A DNA stretch of 64,000 nucleotides from Rhyzopertha dominica. Lineage: Eukaryota > Arthropoda > Insecta > Coleoptera > Bostrichidae. The DNA is taken from assembly GCA_025024175.1 (NCBI GenBank), contig QCXZ01000137.1:24490001-24554000 (forward strand), written 5' to 3'. A model generated the notes under the pieces. It saw nothing but the letters and a program-made list of their open reading frames with translations, ran no database searches and was not told the origin of the DNA. Made by a program: the position numbers and the translations under genes. Numbering within the stretch: the stretch's first letter is position 1; each line of letters opens with the position of its first letter. Of this stretch, positions 13,815 through 25,817 are shown in pieces.

Positions 13815-14110
13815 CAAGTTCATACAAAATTTTGAAAGTAAATAAACGAATCACCAAGGAAGCGAGACGTCTAAAAACAAGGTGCCAACTTAATAAAATC
13901 TAAACCGATCGAGTGGACAGAACTACCTGCTAGATATTCACGAACTACTTGATAAAAGAAAACTATAAACTATCACTCAGGTCATAATTTCCGTTACCCC
14001 TGTTATCATTATTTCTAGAAATTTATATAACCTCTTTTATTAGACGTTAGGAATAATATTTTTCTCTGTGTAAAATTATTGTTTTGTCAAAATGAATCTT
14101 CATTTGTGTT
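13815..14110 (-). mobile_element. Third, decayed fragment of the same Penelope-like family
   Basis: The stretch from ACAAAATTTTGAAAGTAAAT through ACTACTTGATAAAAGA to TTTTATTAGACGTT and TTTTTCTCTGTG follows the left arm of the 56.5 kb pair base for base, with many substitutions. On the - strand it still shows DKT.ILHREKYY but several stops (for example before RLIKE). No GAAACGTC motif or terminal repeat is recognisable at its edges. It is older than the 56.5 kb copies. Confidence 0.75.
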
Positions 14111-14559
14111 TATCTATATGTTGCACCTTAGTAGAGCACATGCGTTCTTTCAAATTCTTCCCTACTTTTCCTTTGGTCTGACCGTTGTAACATTTATTAA
14201 TTGTTCTTAATGTACTTTATCTTTAGAAGAATACAAAATTTTATCTAAATTGTAACATGTGTACTACTTATCAACAACTAAAATATAATATTTTCAAAGT
14301 ATCCTTTATAATTTTTCTGAGGGATTTGCACATAAAGCAACCGCAAATTTAATTTATGTTTATTAAAAATTAACCAAATATTGGTATTACTTTAAGTATT
14401 TACCTTAAGTATCTGTTTTTGTGAGTGTATGTTTATATCCTAACTGACCATTGTTTTCTTGGATATCCAAGAAAGGTAAACTACTATTGCTTTCTAATTA
14501 ATAATTTTGTATCAAGATTGCGGAATTTTGACTATTCAAATGCTTTATTAAAAACCTTT

Positions 14560-15760
14560 CAACAAGCAAAATTATTTTATAAAACCAAACAGCAAGGCAT
14601 ATTTGCTTTATTGTTGTTTTATTATTGTTCCTCGATGTCTATTTTATTTTATAAGGTCCTCCCTTACGAGTATTCAGCTTCAGTACACTAAATGTTATAT
14701 AGTTTAGTGTTAGGAACGTTTTCGCAGCAAAATTATAAAACAGAGTTAAGCACCGTTTTATACCCATTGTATAAAGGTTTACACAACTTCTTACAGAACA
14801 TTTTCCCAGTGGAGACAAATTATTTTATAAAGGATTTAAATATGTGTTATTCAACACTGAATCGTCATCTTGTGAACACCTATAAAACTATTATATTAAG
14901 TCTTGATTTGACACAAGTAAAAAAAACAATTTGTTATATAGCAATTTCTTCTGTGATAATAGTGTTTTATAAGGAAGAAGCCATATTATTATCATGATTA
15001 TAAACACATATATGGCCGCCATTGGGTAAAGCCCACTAAAAATTATTTGTTTTAGAAAATAGTAATGTACAAAAGTAATGTTTCTAACAACAATGATTNT
15101 AAAATGCGTTTTATAAACAGTGCAGATAGGTTTAAGATGCCACATGAATAAAAATATTTNTTGTATTTTCTAAATATTTCTTTTAAATTGATGAAATACT
15201 TGTTATTTTTGAAGCGCTTAAAAATTTTGTACACATATGTGCATATGTTACACAGAAAATTTGGTTTGGTAGTAGTTTCATGTGACTACAATTCAATACC
15301 ACGCATAATTTAGGTCATCTGGTACAGTATATATCTCGGTCTGAGGACATGTTTTATTTTACAGAAGAGGAATATGGATTGCAACTTTACCCAATCGTTA
15401 AGAAATAAATTATTCTCCGCCAAATCAATTAAAACACAGAAAGATTGCTTTGAAGATGCTGAATGCGACAGAATTGTGTCATAATAGATAATACCGTAAC
15501 ATTTATAACACTGTTTTATAATGAATTGCTATAAAACCCTTTTGTAACTGATTTATAGTAATTTTTATACCAGCTCTGTAACTATCTACAAAACTGTTCT
15601 ATAACACCTACCAAAACCATTATGGGATACTGTATATAACTAAAATATTTTATAAAGATGCGCCTTTTTGCATCTTTAAGCATTCTATAAGCGTTGTGAC
15701 AATGTTTACAAGAGTGCCACTGCTTTATAAAAATTGTTTTATAAACGTTTACCTGACTAT
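14560..15760. repeat. Zone of interspersed TTTTATAA words
   Basis: TTTTATAA or close variants (TTCTATAA, CTATAAAA, TTTATAAAA) recur about every 20-90 bases, for example at 14577, 14648, 14757, 14824, 14967, 15110, 15510, 15529, 15648, 15686, 15733 and 15748. Two open frames joined by one stop (14425-14997) owe part of their openness to this repeated word (FYK, LYK). It may be a degenerate tandem array or the subterminal repeats of a DNA transposon. Termini were not found. Confidence 0.35.
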
Positions 15761-18366
15761 TCTAGAGCTGTAAGTTGCTAGTTGGGCTACCTAACTCAAA
15801 CTGTGGAGTCAAATAAGAAAAGCATAGTCTACACATACTTACACCAACATTTTAGTTTACACTGAAAACTGTTAATGCTACCTCTTCAAAGTTTTCTGTA
15901 AACAAATTGCTCGCTATAAGGTTTAAGGGCGAACCAGTTGCACAACCTAAGCTGAAAGCATTCACCCTCATATTCCATTTCGAAAAGATATCAATTTTAC
16001 TTATTATCAGATTTTTCTAAGGTCAGATGTAATACCTACACATATGAGGTGTAATATTATTTATTATTACAACCATATAAAAGGACTACAACAGCCTGCT
16101 TATGGAATGACTGGATGTTACCTTTTATAATGACTGCGTTACTACTATTCCAACTATAGATCAACCTAGTATGTATTGTGGTTACTGCGAAAATAAATAT
16201 TTGAGCAAATGTTTTGAAACGTTGTACTACCGTCACTATTTCATTTTTAAATGACTTTACATTGACCTATTTTAGTGTTGATATTTGTTACGTACTTGAA
16301 CTGCATTGTTGTTGCTGAACATAGTATGTATATGCGCAGTTCGTATATTTTCACATTTATATAACGGTCATAGATATTCCATAAGCGAATGAATTCAAAT
16401 AGCTATTGAAGGTACCGCCTAACTTTCTATTACATTTTAAATCCTCAAATATATTTTTGAGACCTGCACTAACATTTGAAATTGTTTTATCTCAGAGAAA
16501 AAGTACAAACAATAAAAACTGTAATAGCTGCAATATTTTAAAAATACATATGTAGATATATGCACCAACGCATTCTCACTGTGAGTAAATGCTAAAAGTT
16601 ATCTCTTGCTGTCTATTTTATTCTATTCCTTCCTTAAAATAGCTCGCTGCGAAAAATATACCCAGTTCATCACCATTTCTTCGATCATGCGCTCGTTTAT
16701 TAGAGTTCACACTAAGCATCGTTACCAAGTGCAAGCCCAGACGGATCCAGACCGTTACTTGATTTGGGAACATACTATTGACAATGCGAAACAAAGTGGA
16801 ACGCGAATGTGCAGTACCATCCGCTATTTTGTGACACGTTAGTATACAAATGATCTTTCACCCATTTTTTCTTAGCGAGTCGTGCTCCGACTTTCGTTCG
16901 AGCCACAAATGTAATTGGTTTATTTATAACTGTAACCTCATCAGGGCCTACTTTTTACCGGCACCTCACCTTAGGCACCACTTTGACCGAAATATTAAGC
17001 AAGTGCCGTTCATCGACTTTCTTTGTCACTTGATAACCGCCAAATTGATGTTGGATGCTTGGGTAACGTTCTGCGATACAAGTGGGACGTATTTTGCATA
17101 GACACTTTGTTTAGCTAACGTCGGAATCTGGCACACATACATCACATAATAATAGGGGCCAATTTAATGAGAAGTCGTTTCTAATCGAAGCCATAGTAGT
17201 TCGTCTAAGCCCTCAAAAAAGAAGAAACTTTTTTGGATGTGGATAGCTGTTCAAGTAATTAACTAATACAAAGGAGGAGAAGTAGGTCCACAAGCCACTT
17301 GTCCGAATTTGGAAGGGCCGGTGAATGAAATAACACAACATAGTATTTGACATAATCATTATAAGATGTAGTTAGTTGGGTTAGCAGGTCAATATATGCC
17401 TGAAAAAGTATTACCAGCTTTAACCGGGAATCGAGTTAATCGAATGTGATGTCATCAACACCACTAAAGTTCTTTTCATATCGGAGGTCAAAGCGACATA
17501 TATTCATTAAAGTTTTCTATTTGTAACCCTACTAACTGCCTGTTATAATCATTATAAATATATTTAAGCAATACTTACATTTGGTCTTAGTATTTCGCGT
17601 ATGCAGTGCAACATTATCAAATAATTTAATAATATATTCCATTATGACACTAAGACACATTGGATGCAGGAAATAGAAAGCTCAGTTTACTTGTTTTGGA
17701 ATCTTTATTAGCTAATAAACTCGAAATACTTTAACCGTGATCGTAGCTATATGCACATGACCTAATTATATCAGTTTTCGTTGTTGGAAATCATCTTACA
17801 CAGAAGTTCCAATTCGAAAATAAATAACGTATCAGGTTGTTAATTTATTTTGCTTGTATTTTAAAGGTTTGTTAATAAACTTAGGTTGGCGAAATAATTG
17901 TAATTTACAGTCTCTTAATTAAATAACATACAAATCCAGAGGAGTTTGAATAACCAAAAGTTTTTTACGTTTTCATAAGAGAGTTGCCCTCAAACGCAAA
18001 TATGCTTTAAATCAACGTTTCAGGAAAAAACTGCATGGAGGGTATAATAAACAATTTTAGCGCTAAAGGAAGTGTTTTCATCATTAGTTGCACGGCATCC
18101 TGCCCCGACCATGCTTTCGATAAAATATAAAACTTGCTAATTCAACAAAGGTTCTGCTCATTAAAAAATCGAGAAAATTTCTTTGACCAAATTGGTACTG
18201 CTGTTTAACAATTTTTAAAAAAATTGTGGTTGGATTCATGAGCACAAGAAAAATTAAAAAATAAGCAATTATCAGCAAACATTTAGACATTTAGAACAGC
18301 AATTATTAATATTTTCTAACTAAATATCATTTCTATCGAAGTTCACAATTATTTTAATTGCGCCGG

Positions 18367-18660
18367 AAAAATATTGCTTGTGTTCCTCCAACGACAAGCC
18401 CGGAAGCTTCAATTTATCAATAATATGCAGACCTTGAAGGAAGCAGGTTAACTAGAAAACGTCTTACTCGAATTCTTCGACTTCTCTAGAAAAGTGGTGA
18501 AAGACGTGATTGAGTATGAGAAAATGAGGAGAACGCCTTAAAGAATTTAAGGGATGGTATTATTTTGAAGGATCGCATAGAGTTTATCGACGCGAATTTA
18601 AGCATGGATGCCGACTGCTACGCTGCTATAAAGGATGATTTGTCACACATTGGTGCAAAA
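18367..18660 (+). pseudogene. Weak coding relic, unidentified
   Basis: Successive frames give LQFINNMQTLKEAG, a stop, LENVLLEFFDFSRKVVKDVI, EYEKMRRTP, and after a shift DRIEFIDANLSMDADCYAAI. The last piece has the flavour of the Tc1-like xxVFIDGNMNAxxY block, but nothing after it confirms a transposase. Treat as possible transposon debris. Confidence 0.22.
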
Positions 18661-20029
18661 ATAAAAGTGCTTGCCTTGCTTTGGAATAGTAAAATATTGA
18701 TAATGTTATGAATACTGTTGTTTGGGGACAGCTATATAAGGGGCCCGATGTAATATGCCGCTTCGGGCCTCCGAAAGAGTTAGTCCACCACTGATTCCTT
18801 GGCAAGAAATACAATAAAAATAAGCCGCACTGCCAAAAAATTGAAGCGAAAACAAGTCTGAGAAGAGATGTTATCCCTAAAGTAGCGTACAATACATCTA
18901 AGCAGTATTTTAGACTAAAATTTATGACTTTGTGATTCCGAATTGATTCATTTAGGGTGATTGCTTTAATTAACTTTTAGCAACAAATCGGANAATANTA
19001 AAAGAATATAAACAATTTATATCACTTTCAATGTTTCCAAGCTCAACGAAAACGTAATCATTAAAAAGGAAATAACTAGAGNGTTAAATCTAATATGAAG
19101 GAAACGTTCAGATGTATAAAATTGCAAGAAAAAAAATTACGGAGCAAGGAACAAAAACGGTTAATAAGAGGTTCTAATGCTTTGATCTACAATGCGTCCA
19201 GTTCATTTTACTCGACATTTGATATGAATAACAACTGAAAAATATTTAGTGTACCTATTTAAAAATTCTGTCTCATTAGTACCGTAACACAGTCACGCGA
19301 CTGTAATTTAATTCGTCGTTTAACACTGCCGTATCTTCTAACTTTCGATGCCAGCAAACACTTAAGTCTCATTAGGCGTAGAACCATAGATTTAACAGCT
19401 GGCTTGTCTGCCTTGCATCCTGTCACACCAAGCGATATTTACTAGGTATTGTGCGAAAACATACGGCATGCATGTCTACTAAATTTGCTATGCACAGATA
19501 ATGAACCGGAGGTCGGAGGTACGGCATTGCAATTGCGACTTAGATGGTCTATTTGATAAGGGCAACGTAAATGTGCGATGCATTAATAAAATCTATAGCA
19601 CTACTAACAAAAAGCTGCCGCCGCAAGTTTAAAATTCCTGTCCCGTAAAGCGCGACAGACAATTGAGGTCTGTGTAGCGAAAAGTGCCGTTTGGTGTTTC
19701 TATCTCTTGATTAACTCAATTGTTGTTTATGCTAAACAGGGAAAGTTCACGTATGTCTGCAGATCAGTGAAAATTCTTAAGTTGATATGACCATCTAACT
19801 CAGCATACTTTTTTCTTTATCTCTTGATATCCACCTCTCTCACACTGGCTGCCAGGAAATCAATCTGAAGGTTGTAGGATTTAAGGTTGTAAAAGTTTGT
19901 GAACAAATACCCTCCTTCGATCATTAGGTATAGTCAAATAGCATTTCTTCTTGCACTTACTATCATAGTTTTCTATAGAAAGCTTGGGTGTCTTGTAAAT
20001 ACCTTGAGAGTGTGATAAGGTTTATTGCT

Positions 20030-20353
20030 ATCTTTCAATCTTTTCTTGTACTTCATGTCTGACCTGGAAATTTTCGCTTTCTTCCTTTCGAAGGTCTGCG
20101 AATGGAAGATTCATGAGTTTCAAATTGGTTTTCTTCAAAAAAAAATGCTTGTGTAGGAATGTTCCCCAACCTCCTCTGTTTCACGAGGTTCATCAAAATC
20201 AGAACTTACAGATCTGTCAGTTGCAGCTTGCAGATCAGACTGACAAAATGCATTTTGACCAGGTATGGTTATTACCGATATTATGTTTATTCTACTGTTA
20301 GCTGATTTATTAGTGGTCCTTGGATCTTTAAACTTGCACTTCAGGTTGTTCAC
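20030..20353 (-). pseudogene. Open - strand segment, possibly MADF/BESS-like
   Basis: A 72-codon frame rich in Ser/Thr/Asp/Glu (DPRTTNKSANSRI, DLQAATDRSVSSDFDEPRET) is followed, in another frame, by LPFADLRKEESENFQVRHEV and QEKIER. An acidic linker then a short helix with F.VR.EVQ is how MADF-BESS regulators and related transposon proteins end. No MADF domain was found upstream. Very tentative. Confidence 0.2.
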
Positions 20354-22055
20354 TAATCGATGATGAACAGGATGTGTCCCAAGCCTGAAATACTATACCA
20401 GCATTTTATTCCTCGCGAGTAACAGCACGAGGAAGATATCATTCGTTGGAATTCTGAAAAACTAAACGAATCTTTTACAACTAAATTCTAACCTCATATT
20501 TCAATATTTACTTACTTTTTCATTCTTCTTATCTCGATGTGATGTCTTCTTGACTAAACTTATTAAACGTTCGCATATAGTTACAGTACATTACTTACTA
20601 AAGAAATGCCAAGTTCTAATACTCAAAACATGTATTTTATAAACTGCTGCATCAAGCCATATCTAGCTGATTAAAAATTAATATAGAATCAACCACTCAT
20701 ATGCTATCACAAAAAGTGGCCAAGCGGCAGCTGAAAAGGAGCTAAACGACATAAATGTTAAAGTTCTGAATACCCAAACAGAACCAATAATCTCACGTGG
20801 TTCTTTTTTAACAATTCAGCTTTCATCCATTCGCTTAGTGTCACCTAGTACTGCATGCAACAGATGGTGCTGTGTTAACAAATGGTACTTAGGAATTTCT
20901 TGATATACATGGTATATCCTTATATGTCGTTTTGTTCCGCTAACTCAATTTCTGGGAATTTATCGTTTGGTCACTTTTTGCCTAGCATGGTCCAATTCTT
21001 CTTTGTTATTATCCACTTTACATCTTATTCTTTTTTTTCCTGGTCCTGCTGTTATAAAATTTCCGGAATATTAGGCAGTTCATTTCCAATAAATGCTTTA
21101 CACTCAGTTACAAGAATATCAATTGTAACAGTAAAATAATATTTTGTTAGAAAAAAGAATAAAATCGAAGTACTAAATTGTTATTGGCGTTAACGGACAT
21201 TACAATAAATTCCCTTATGCAACAAGAGCAAGGAGGTGCTACAGCGTAGCAGCGACCGCAACACTATAATAAGTAATATTCCTGAGACGATTGACGAAAG
21301 CGTTATTAGTATCGTCAATTGGCTACCAATTAAGTCGGGGTGATTTTCAGGTAGCTCATCATCGTCTTCCCACAGGCAGCGCCGTGAAACAGGTATTTTG
21401 CAATATTCAAACACACAAGTGCGTGACGAATTCTAGAAAAGTAAAATACGCCATATTACAGGATGTATATCCACAACATGACAACGGTAGGAGGGTGTAC
21501 ATAACTGACCATGTCCACATACTTCACTTCTTGAAACAGAGAGTTTTAATGACAAACCTGTTTAAAGATATATGGGATTCAAANGTTATTAGTTGTTTAG
21601 TTGTGCTCAAATTATTTGTAAAAATTGCTTACTAAGTTATATATTATGTATACTGTTAATATGTTATGCAGAAAATGTTAACCATCTATTAAATGAATAG
21701 AATTAAACACATTGGTATTGCACTCCAGAAATTACCTGGTATATTTCTTACATTCTGTTAGATTGCTGATAGTCTACTTGCTAAACTGGAGCTTGCTTTT
21801 GTATAAATATAAATTTTTATAAGCTCGTATCAAATTCACTTATAAAAACTTTGGTATTTTTTCAGTAACAGAAACACTCGTTGGCGTTGCTTAAGTTTTC
21901 GGAGAGCTTAAGTTAAGAATGCTGCTTAGTAACAACATATAAACCACCCCTCTTAACTTTAGCTGAAACACCCTGTACATAAAAATAATTATGCATATAC
22001 CTATATGGATTCGTACAGTGTGTTATTAAACAAAATTGCTAACATTAAAACAAGA

Positions 22056-22180
22056 TTTTAGGATGGCAATGCCATCTGTCAGCATTACACTGACATGATG
22101 ACAAAGCCACCTAGCTGCCTTAACGGGTACTACTTCCTAAAGGAAGTGACCTGTAGCCTGACAAATTGGCATGCAACTGC
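22056..22180 (+). repeat. Dispersed copy of the 39.2 kb foldback repeat
   Basis: GGATGGCAATGCCATCTGTC, CAAAGCCACCTAGCTGCC, CTACTTCCTAAAGGAAGTGA and GCCTGACAAATTGGCAT appear in the same order and spacing as at 39150-39275, with about one change in ten bases. Only one arm is present, so this copy lacks the hairpin partner. It shows the unit is a mobile family rather than a local duplication. Confidence 0.75.
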
Positions 22181-25100
22181 ATACATTTTACCATTAAAAC
22201 AGTTCGTATAATGCTAAACAAGCCAGAGTACCAGTACTATAATACATTTTAATTTTATTAACATAATGAATGTGGGGGTCAGGGGGCAGGACTGAACAGT
22301 CAAACGAGGCGCACTAATTCTTAAGCACCTCCACCAAACAACTTGCATTATTATCGATAGTAAGCCTTTATTCCTGGGAAGTAACCGACTGTTTATTTGC
22401 AAAAATTAAAAATTTTAGCATTTATAGATAATATTAATATTTATTAGAAAACTTTCCGCTCGAAATAAATGTTAGTAACGTTACTTCCGTGAGCAAACCC
22501 TTCTTATTTCTCAAAAATAAGTTTGTTCTTTCACACCCTTTCTAAGAAACATTATGTAACTGTAAGTAAGTAAAGTTAGAAATTATTATGTTTTCTCACA
22601 GTTAACACAAACTATACGGATTTTAATCGTAAGCTTTTTTACTTTTTTGTAATAATTGTTACTCGGAAATAGAAAGTGCTCTCCAAATAAAATATTTGAA
22701 GTATTTGGATTTAGCTATTCGTTTCTCTAAATGTAAATAAATATGGTCTCAAAGCATCCCTAGCCTGCTCCCCAGTCAGGAGAATACGCATGAACCTATA
22801 ACACGAACGCTAGTTTTTAGATCTATGATGTCAGTAAGCTCATTGACATAATTAAAACAAATGCTTTTAGAACTAGTTGTCCGAGTATTGACGAAACTAG
22901 ACTCTGTTGTCGATATCTATTACCGTTAATGCAAGGTACTCGTTGCCTTCGAAGATGCTTGTATAATACCAATCCCAAAGCTAAATAATCATCGAATTTT
23001 AAGCGACTTGCGATGAGTTGTGGGCTTTATTAAATGCATTAAAACAATATTCTGCAACAATTATCCCACCTTTTAAATATTTTACCTGCAGGGCAAACCC
23101 ACCTAGGTCTTAGACATAGTTGTAATACTGTTATTTTGAACTTTGTGAACCTTGTGACGTATTACAGATAGAGATTTCTTAACCCTAATTGTCTCGCTGT
23201 TATTCAAAAGTGTTTGACACAAAAAATCCTGATTATGATGGTAATTGCTTTGAACTGCATTTGGCTTGAGCTGGAAGGCAATGAAATTCTTTCAGGATTA
23301 TCTCTTTGATTAGAAAACAAACATATGTTTAAATAGTAAATAAATAACTTCTCGATCCCTCACGGCTGGCGTTTCACGAGGGTCTATCCTAGGACCACTA
23401 TTCTTTACAAATAAAAACGTTTACAGCATATCTGTTTAAATCTTTCTAAAATAATGTTCTATACAGACACAATAAAAGCATCTCTTTTTTATTTAAATCT
23501 AGATTTGAATATTGAATTAGCATCCTAAAGTTTATAAGCGTGATACTCACATGAACTCTCACTTGACCTTCTATATTTTTCTTTTCTATCTATTAGGATT
23601 CAGCTGAAATAAAGAAGCTTTAAATATATATTATGCTTTTGCACGATAAAAACGTTTAGTACATGATAAATAAAAGAGGTCATAAAAGAACGTATATACC
23701 TGTATTTAATAAAAAAAACACGGTAGCTTTAAAAAAGACTTCTTCACCGATCCAGACCTCTTCAAATTTAAAATTCATTCGTATATAGAAAACCATGTAC
23801 GTCAATAGAAATAATGTTATTGATTCACCAAACTAGTATAATAGCCTTCGAACCACTGCTAATGTTTTGAAGTTTTAGGCACAGATTTAGGCCATCAGGA
23901 TATAACTTTTTCTTAACTGATTAATAAAGCTGGCATTAAACATAATAGCATGCACAGTCAACAAAATTAGACCATTGATTGCGGTATTCTTAAATGAATT
24001 TAATAATTACGAATCTACATTACCTCTCACTTTGCTGCCGATCAATTAAATGTAAAGGTTGATCAATGGCATGTAACTTGTTAATTAAAATAAAGTGATG
24101 TACTTCGCCAAAAACCTTTTAGAAATCAGCATGTAAGGACTGTCTTTGAGCTCATTAGCCTTAAATACTTTTTTAACAAATGTCATATAATGCATGAAAG
24201 TAAACTTCATTTAAATTTTTAACAAAGCTATGTAATTGACTCACTTCGTCTGCAAAAGATTCCTCTTTCCTATTTCTTATACTACGGTATTACCTGACAT
24301 TGTATAACGTTCAGTTCTTCATTCAAGGACCATGCCACACAAACAAAACGGGCAAAAAATTATCTCAAACAACCATTTCCTACCACAAATGCAACTATTT
24401 ATGGTATTTTATTATATATTGTATTTTGTCATATCATATCTATTACAATAATATAGTGTTAACTGCAATTGTCCAATAAGTATATTAATCTAAAACCAGA
24501 ACAATACTATAACGTGCAATTTAAACCATCTATGTTAAAAATCTAGTCAATTGAAATATTTCAATATTTACTTTTGTTCGACAACTGTAAATTTTCACGG
24601 GTGTTTTGTCAATGTTCATAGAATACTTGTAGTATTCATCGTCATACTAAATAAGGACGTTTGCCAATAATTGTTTTTCTCGCTTATTTGTATTAACTGC
24701 AGAGATTTTATTTTGAATTGTCTATAGCAAATATTTGGTTGACGTACACTCAGACTGGTATGTTTTGACTTGTATGTTTTGCAATGTTCATGGTCATCTG
24801 ACACTCAATATTGCCAAACCATTAACAGTATAGTTAACTAAATTTTACACATGTCATAGCTTTGTAAATACACATCTCCCTCTTACCCTTCCACAGTGAA
24901 ATACTGAATAACTGTTGTATCTCCATCAGCTAATCTAAAGCTAAAGTATGAAGTGCATATTTTCAATCAAGCTTAACCTGTCCGTAACTATAACGAGCAA
25001 CCCCAATTGCTCAGACAGGAAAAAAACGTTATGCATTGGATTCATATCTAATTCATATAGAAATTCGAAATATTGCAAGAATATTAGATCTTATTTCCCT

Positions 25101-25545
25101 AGTTAGTGTGTGAAGCCATATTAACTAAAGCTCTTACAATATGCAAATTCCAATTAAAGTTTAAATATTATTATAGGTAGATAAAATATGATCCACTGCT
25201 GATAAAGTAAGCAGCAGACGGAGCTAATAGGTAACCGTTGATTAGAGGACACGTACAGATACTTCTTCACTCTAACGGGTTGACAAAATTACATTCCCTG
25301 TAATCTTTGACTCTGGCGTCGCATTTAAGTAGGCTGCGTTGTCGTGCTTTTTTCTCAATACCTTCGGAATAGTTAATTTATTGCCATGTATACACTATCG
25401 CTCATTTGTATCTGTTTTATGCAGCGTCATATTAGCTGGCGATACGCCTAGAAACCGAATACCTACTTTTAATTGTTATCGCTAATCTTCGCAGCACCTT
25501 ACATGTAGCGCATTATTAATCTGGGTTCTTTCTCTTTCTTTGTAG

Positions 25546-25817
25546 GACGACCATGGCACCCAACCTTCTGGGCGGCACTTCCGCATTATTTTTGGCCGAA
25601 GCCACCAGCGCAGAGCCGGTCCAGATAATTAGCACCACGAAAGGAACCATAACACATCCGCTACCACAGACGAGACCTGTCACGAAATCAGAACAGCCGC
25701 AGTACAGGTGGCAAATAGTGTGGAAAAATGTGATCGCATTTTTATACCTACACACATTTGCTTTTTATGGACTCTATTTATTTTTATTTGTGTGTTCCTG
25801 GAAAACGTTTTTCTGGA
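25546..25817 (+). CDS. Desaturase first coding exon
   Basis: The exon follows a pyrimidine-rich tract and AG at 25544-25545. It has 7 bases of 5' UTR and then ATG at 25553 in a good context (ACCATGG). It encodes residues 1-88 plus one base: a poorly conserved cytosolic N-terminus of about 50 residues, then the first hydrophobic segment (57-80). The exon ends before GTAAGT at 25818. In-frame translation past this point hits a stop within three codons, which supports the donor. Because an acceptor precedes the ATG, the promoter and a 5' UTR exon must lie upstream. Confidence 0.92.

Larger units (their letters stand above)
15800..25545. other. Region upstream of the desaturase coding start; should hold or precede its 5' UTR exon
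   Basis: Apart from the repeat at 22.1 kb and the weak relics at 18.4 and 20.0 kb, nothing is assignable. 16600-17100 and 21190-21640 are GC-richer with open frames on one or both strands and may be transposon remains. Any non-coding 5' exon and promoter of the desaturase would be here or further left, but untranslated exons cannot be called from sequence alone. Confidence 0.5.

Noticed and set aside
14425..14997. Two adjacent same-frame open frames as a possible split gene
   Set aside because: Low-complexity Phe/Tyr/Leu/Lys content driven by a repeated TTTTATAA word; no domain.
16606..17101. Pair of + strand open frames in a GC-richer stretch
   Set aside because: No recognisable domain in any frame; transposon origin suspected but not shown.
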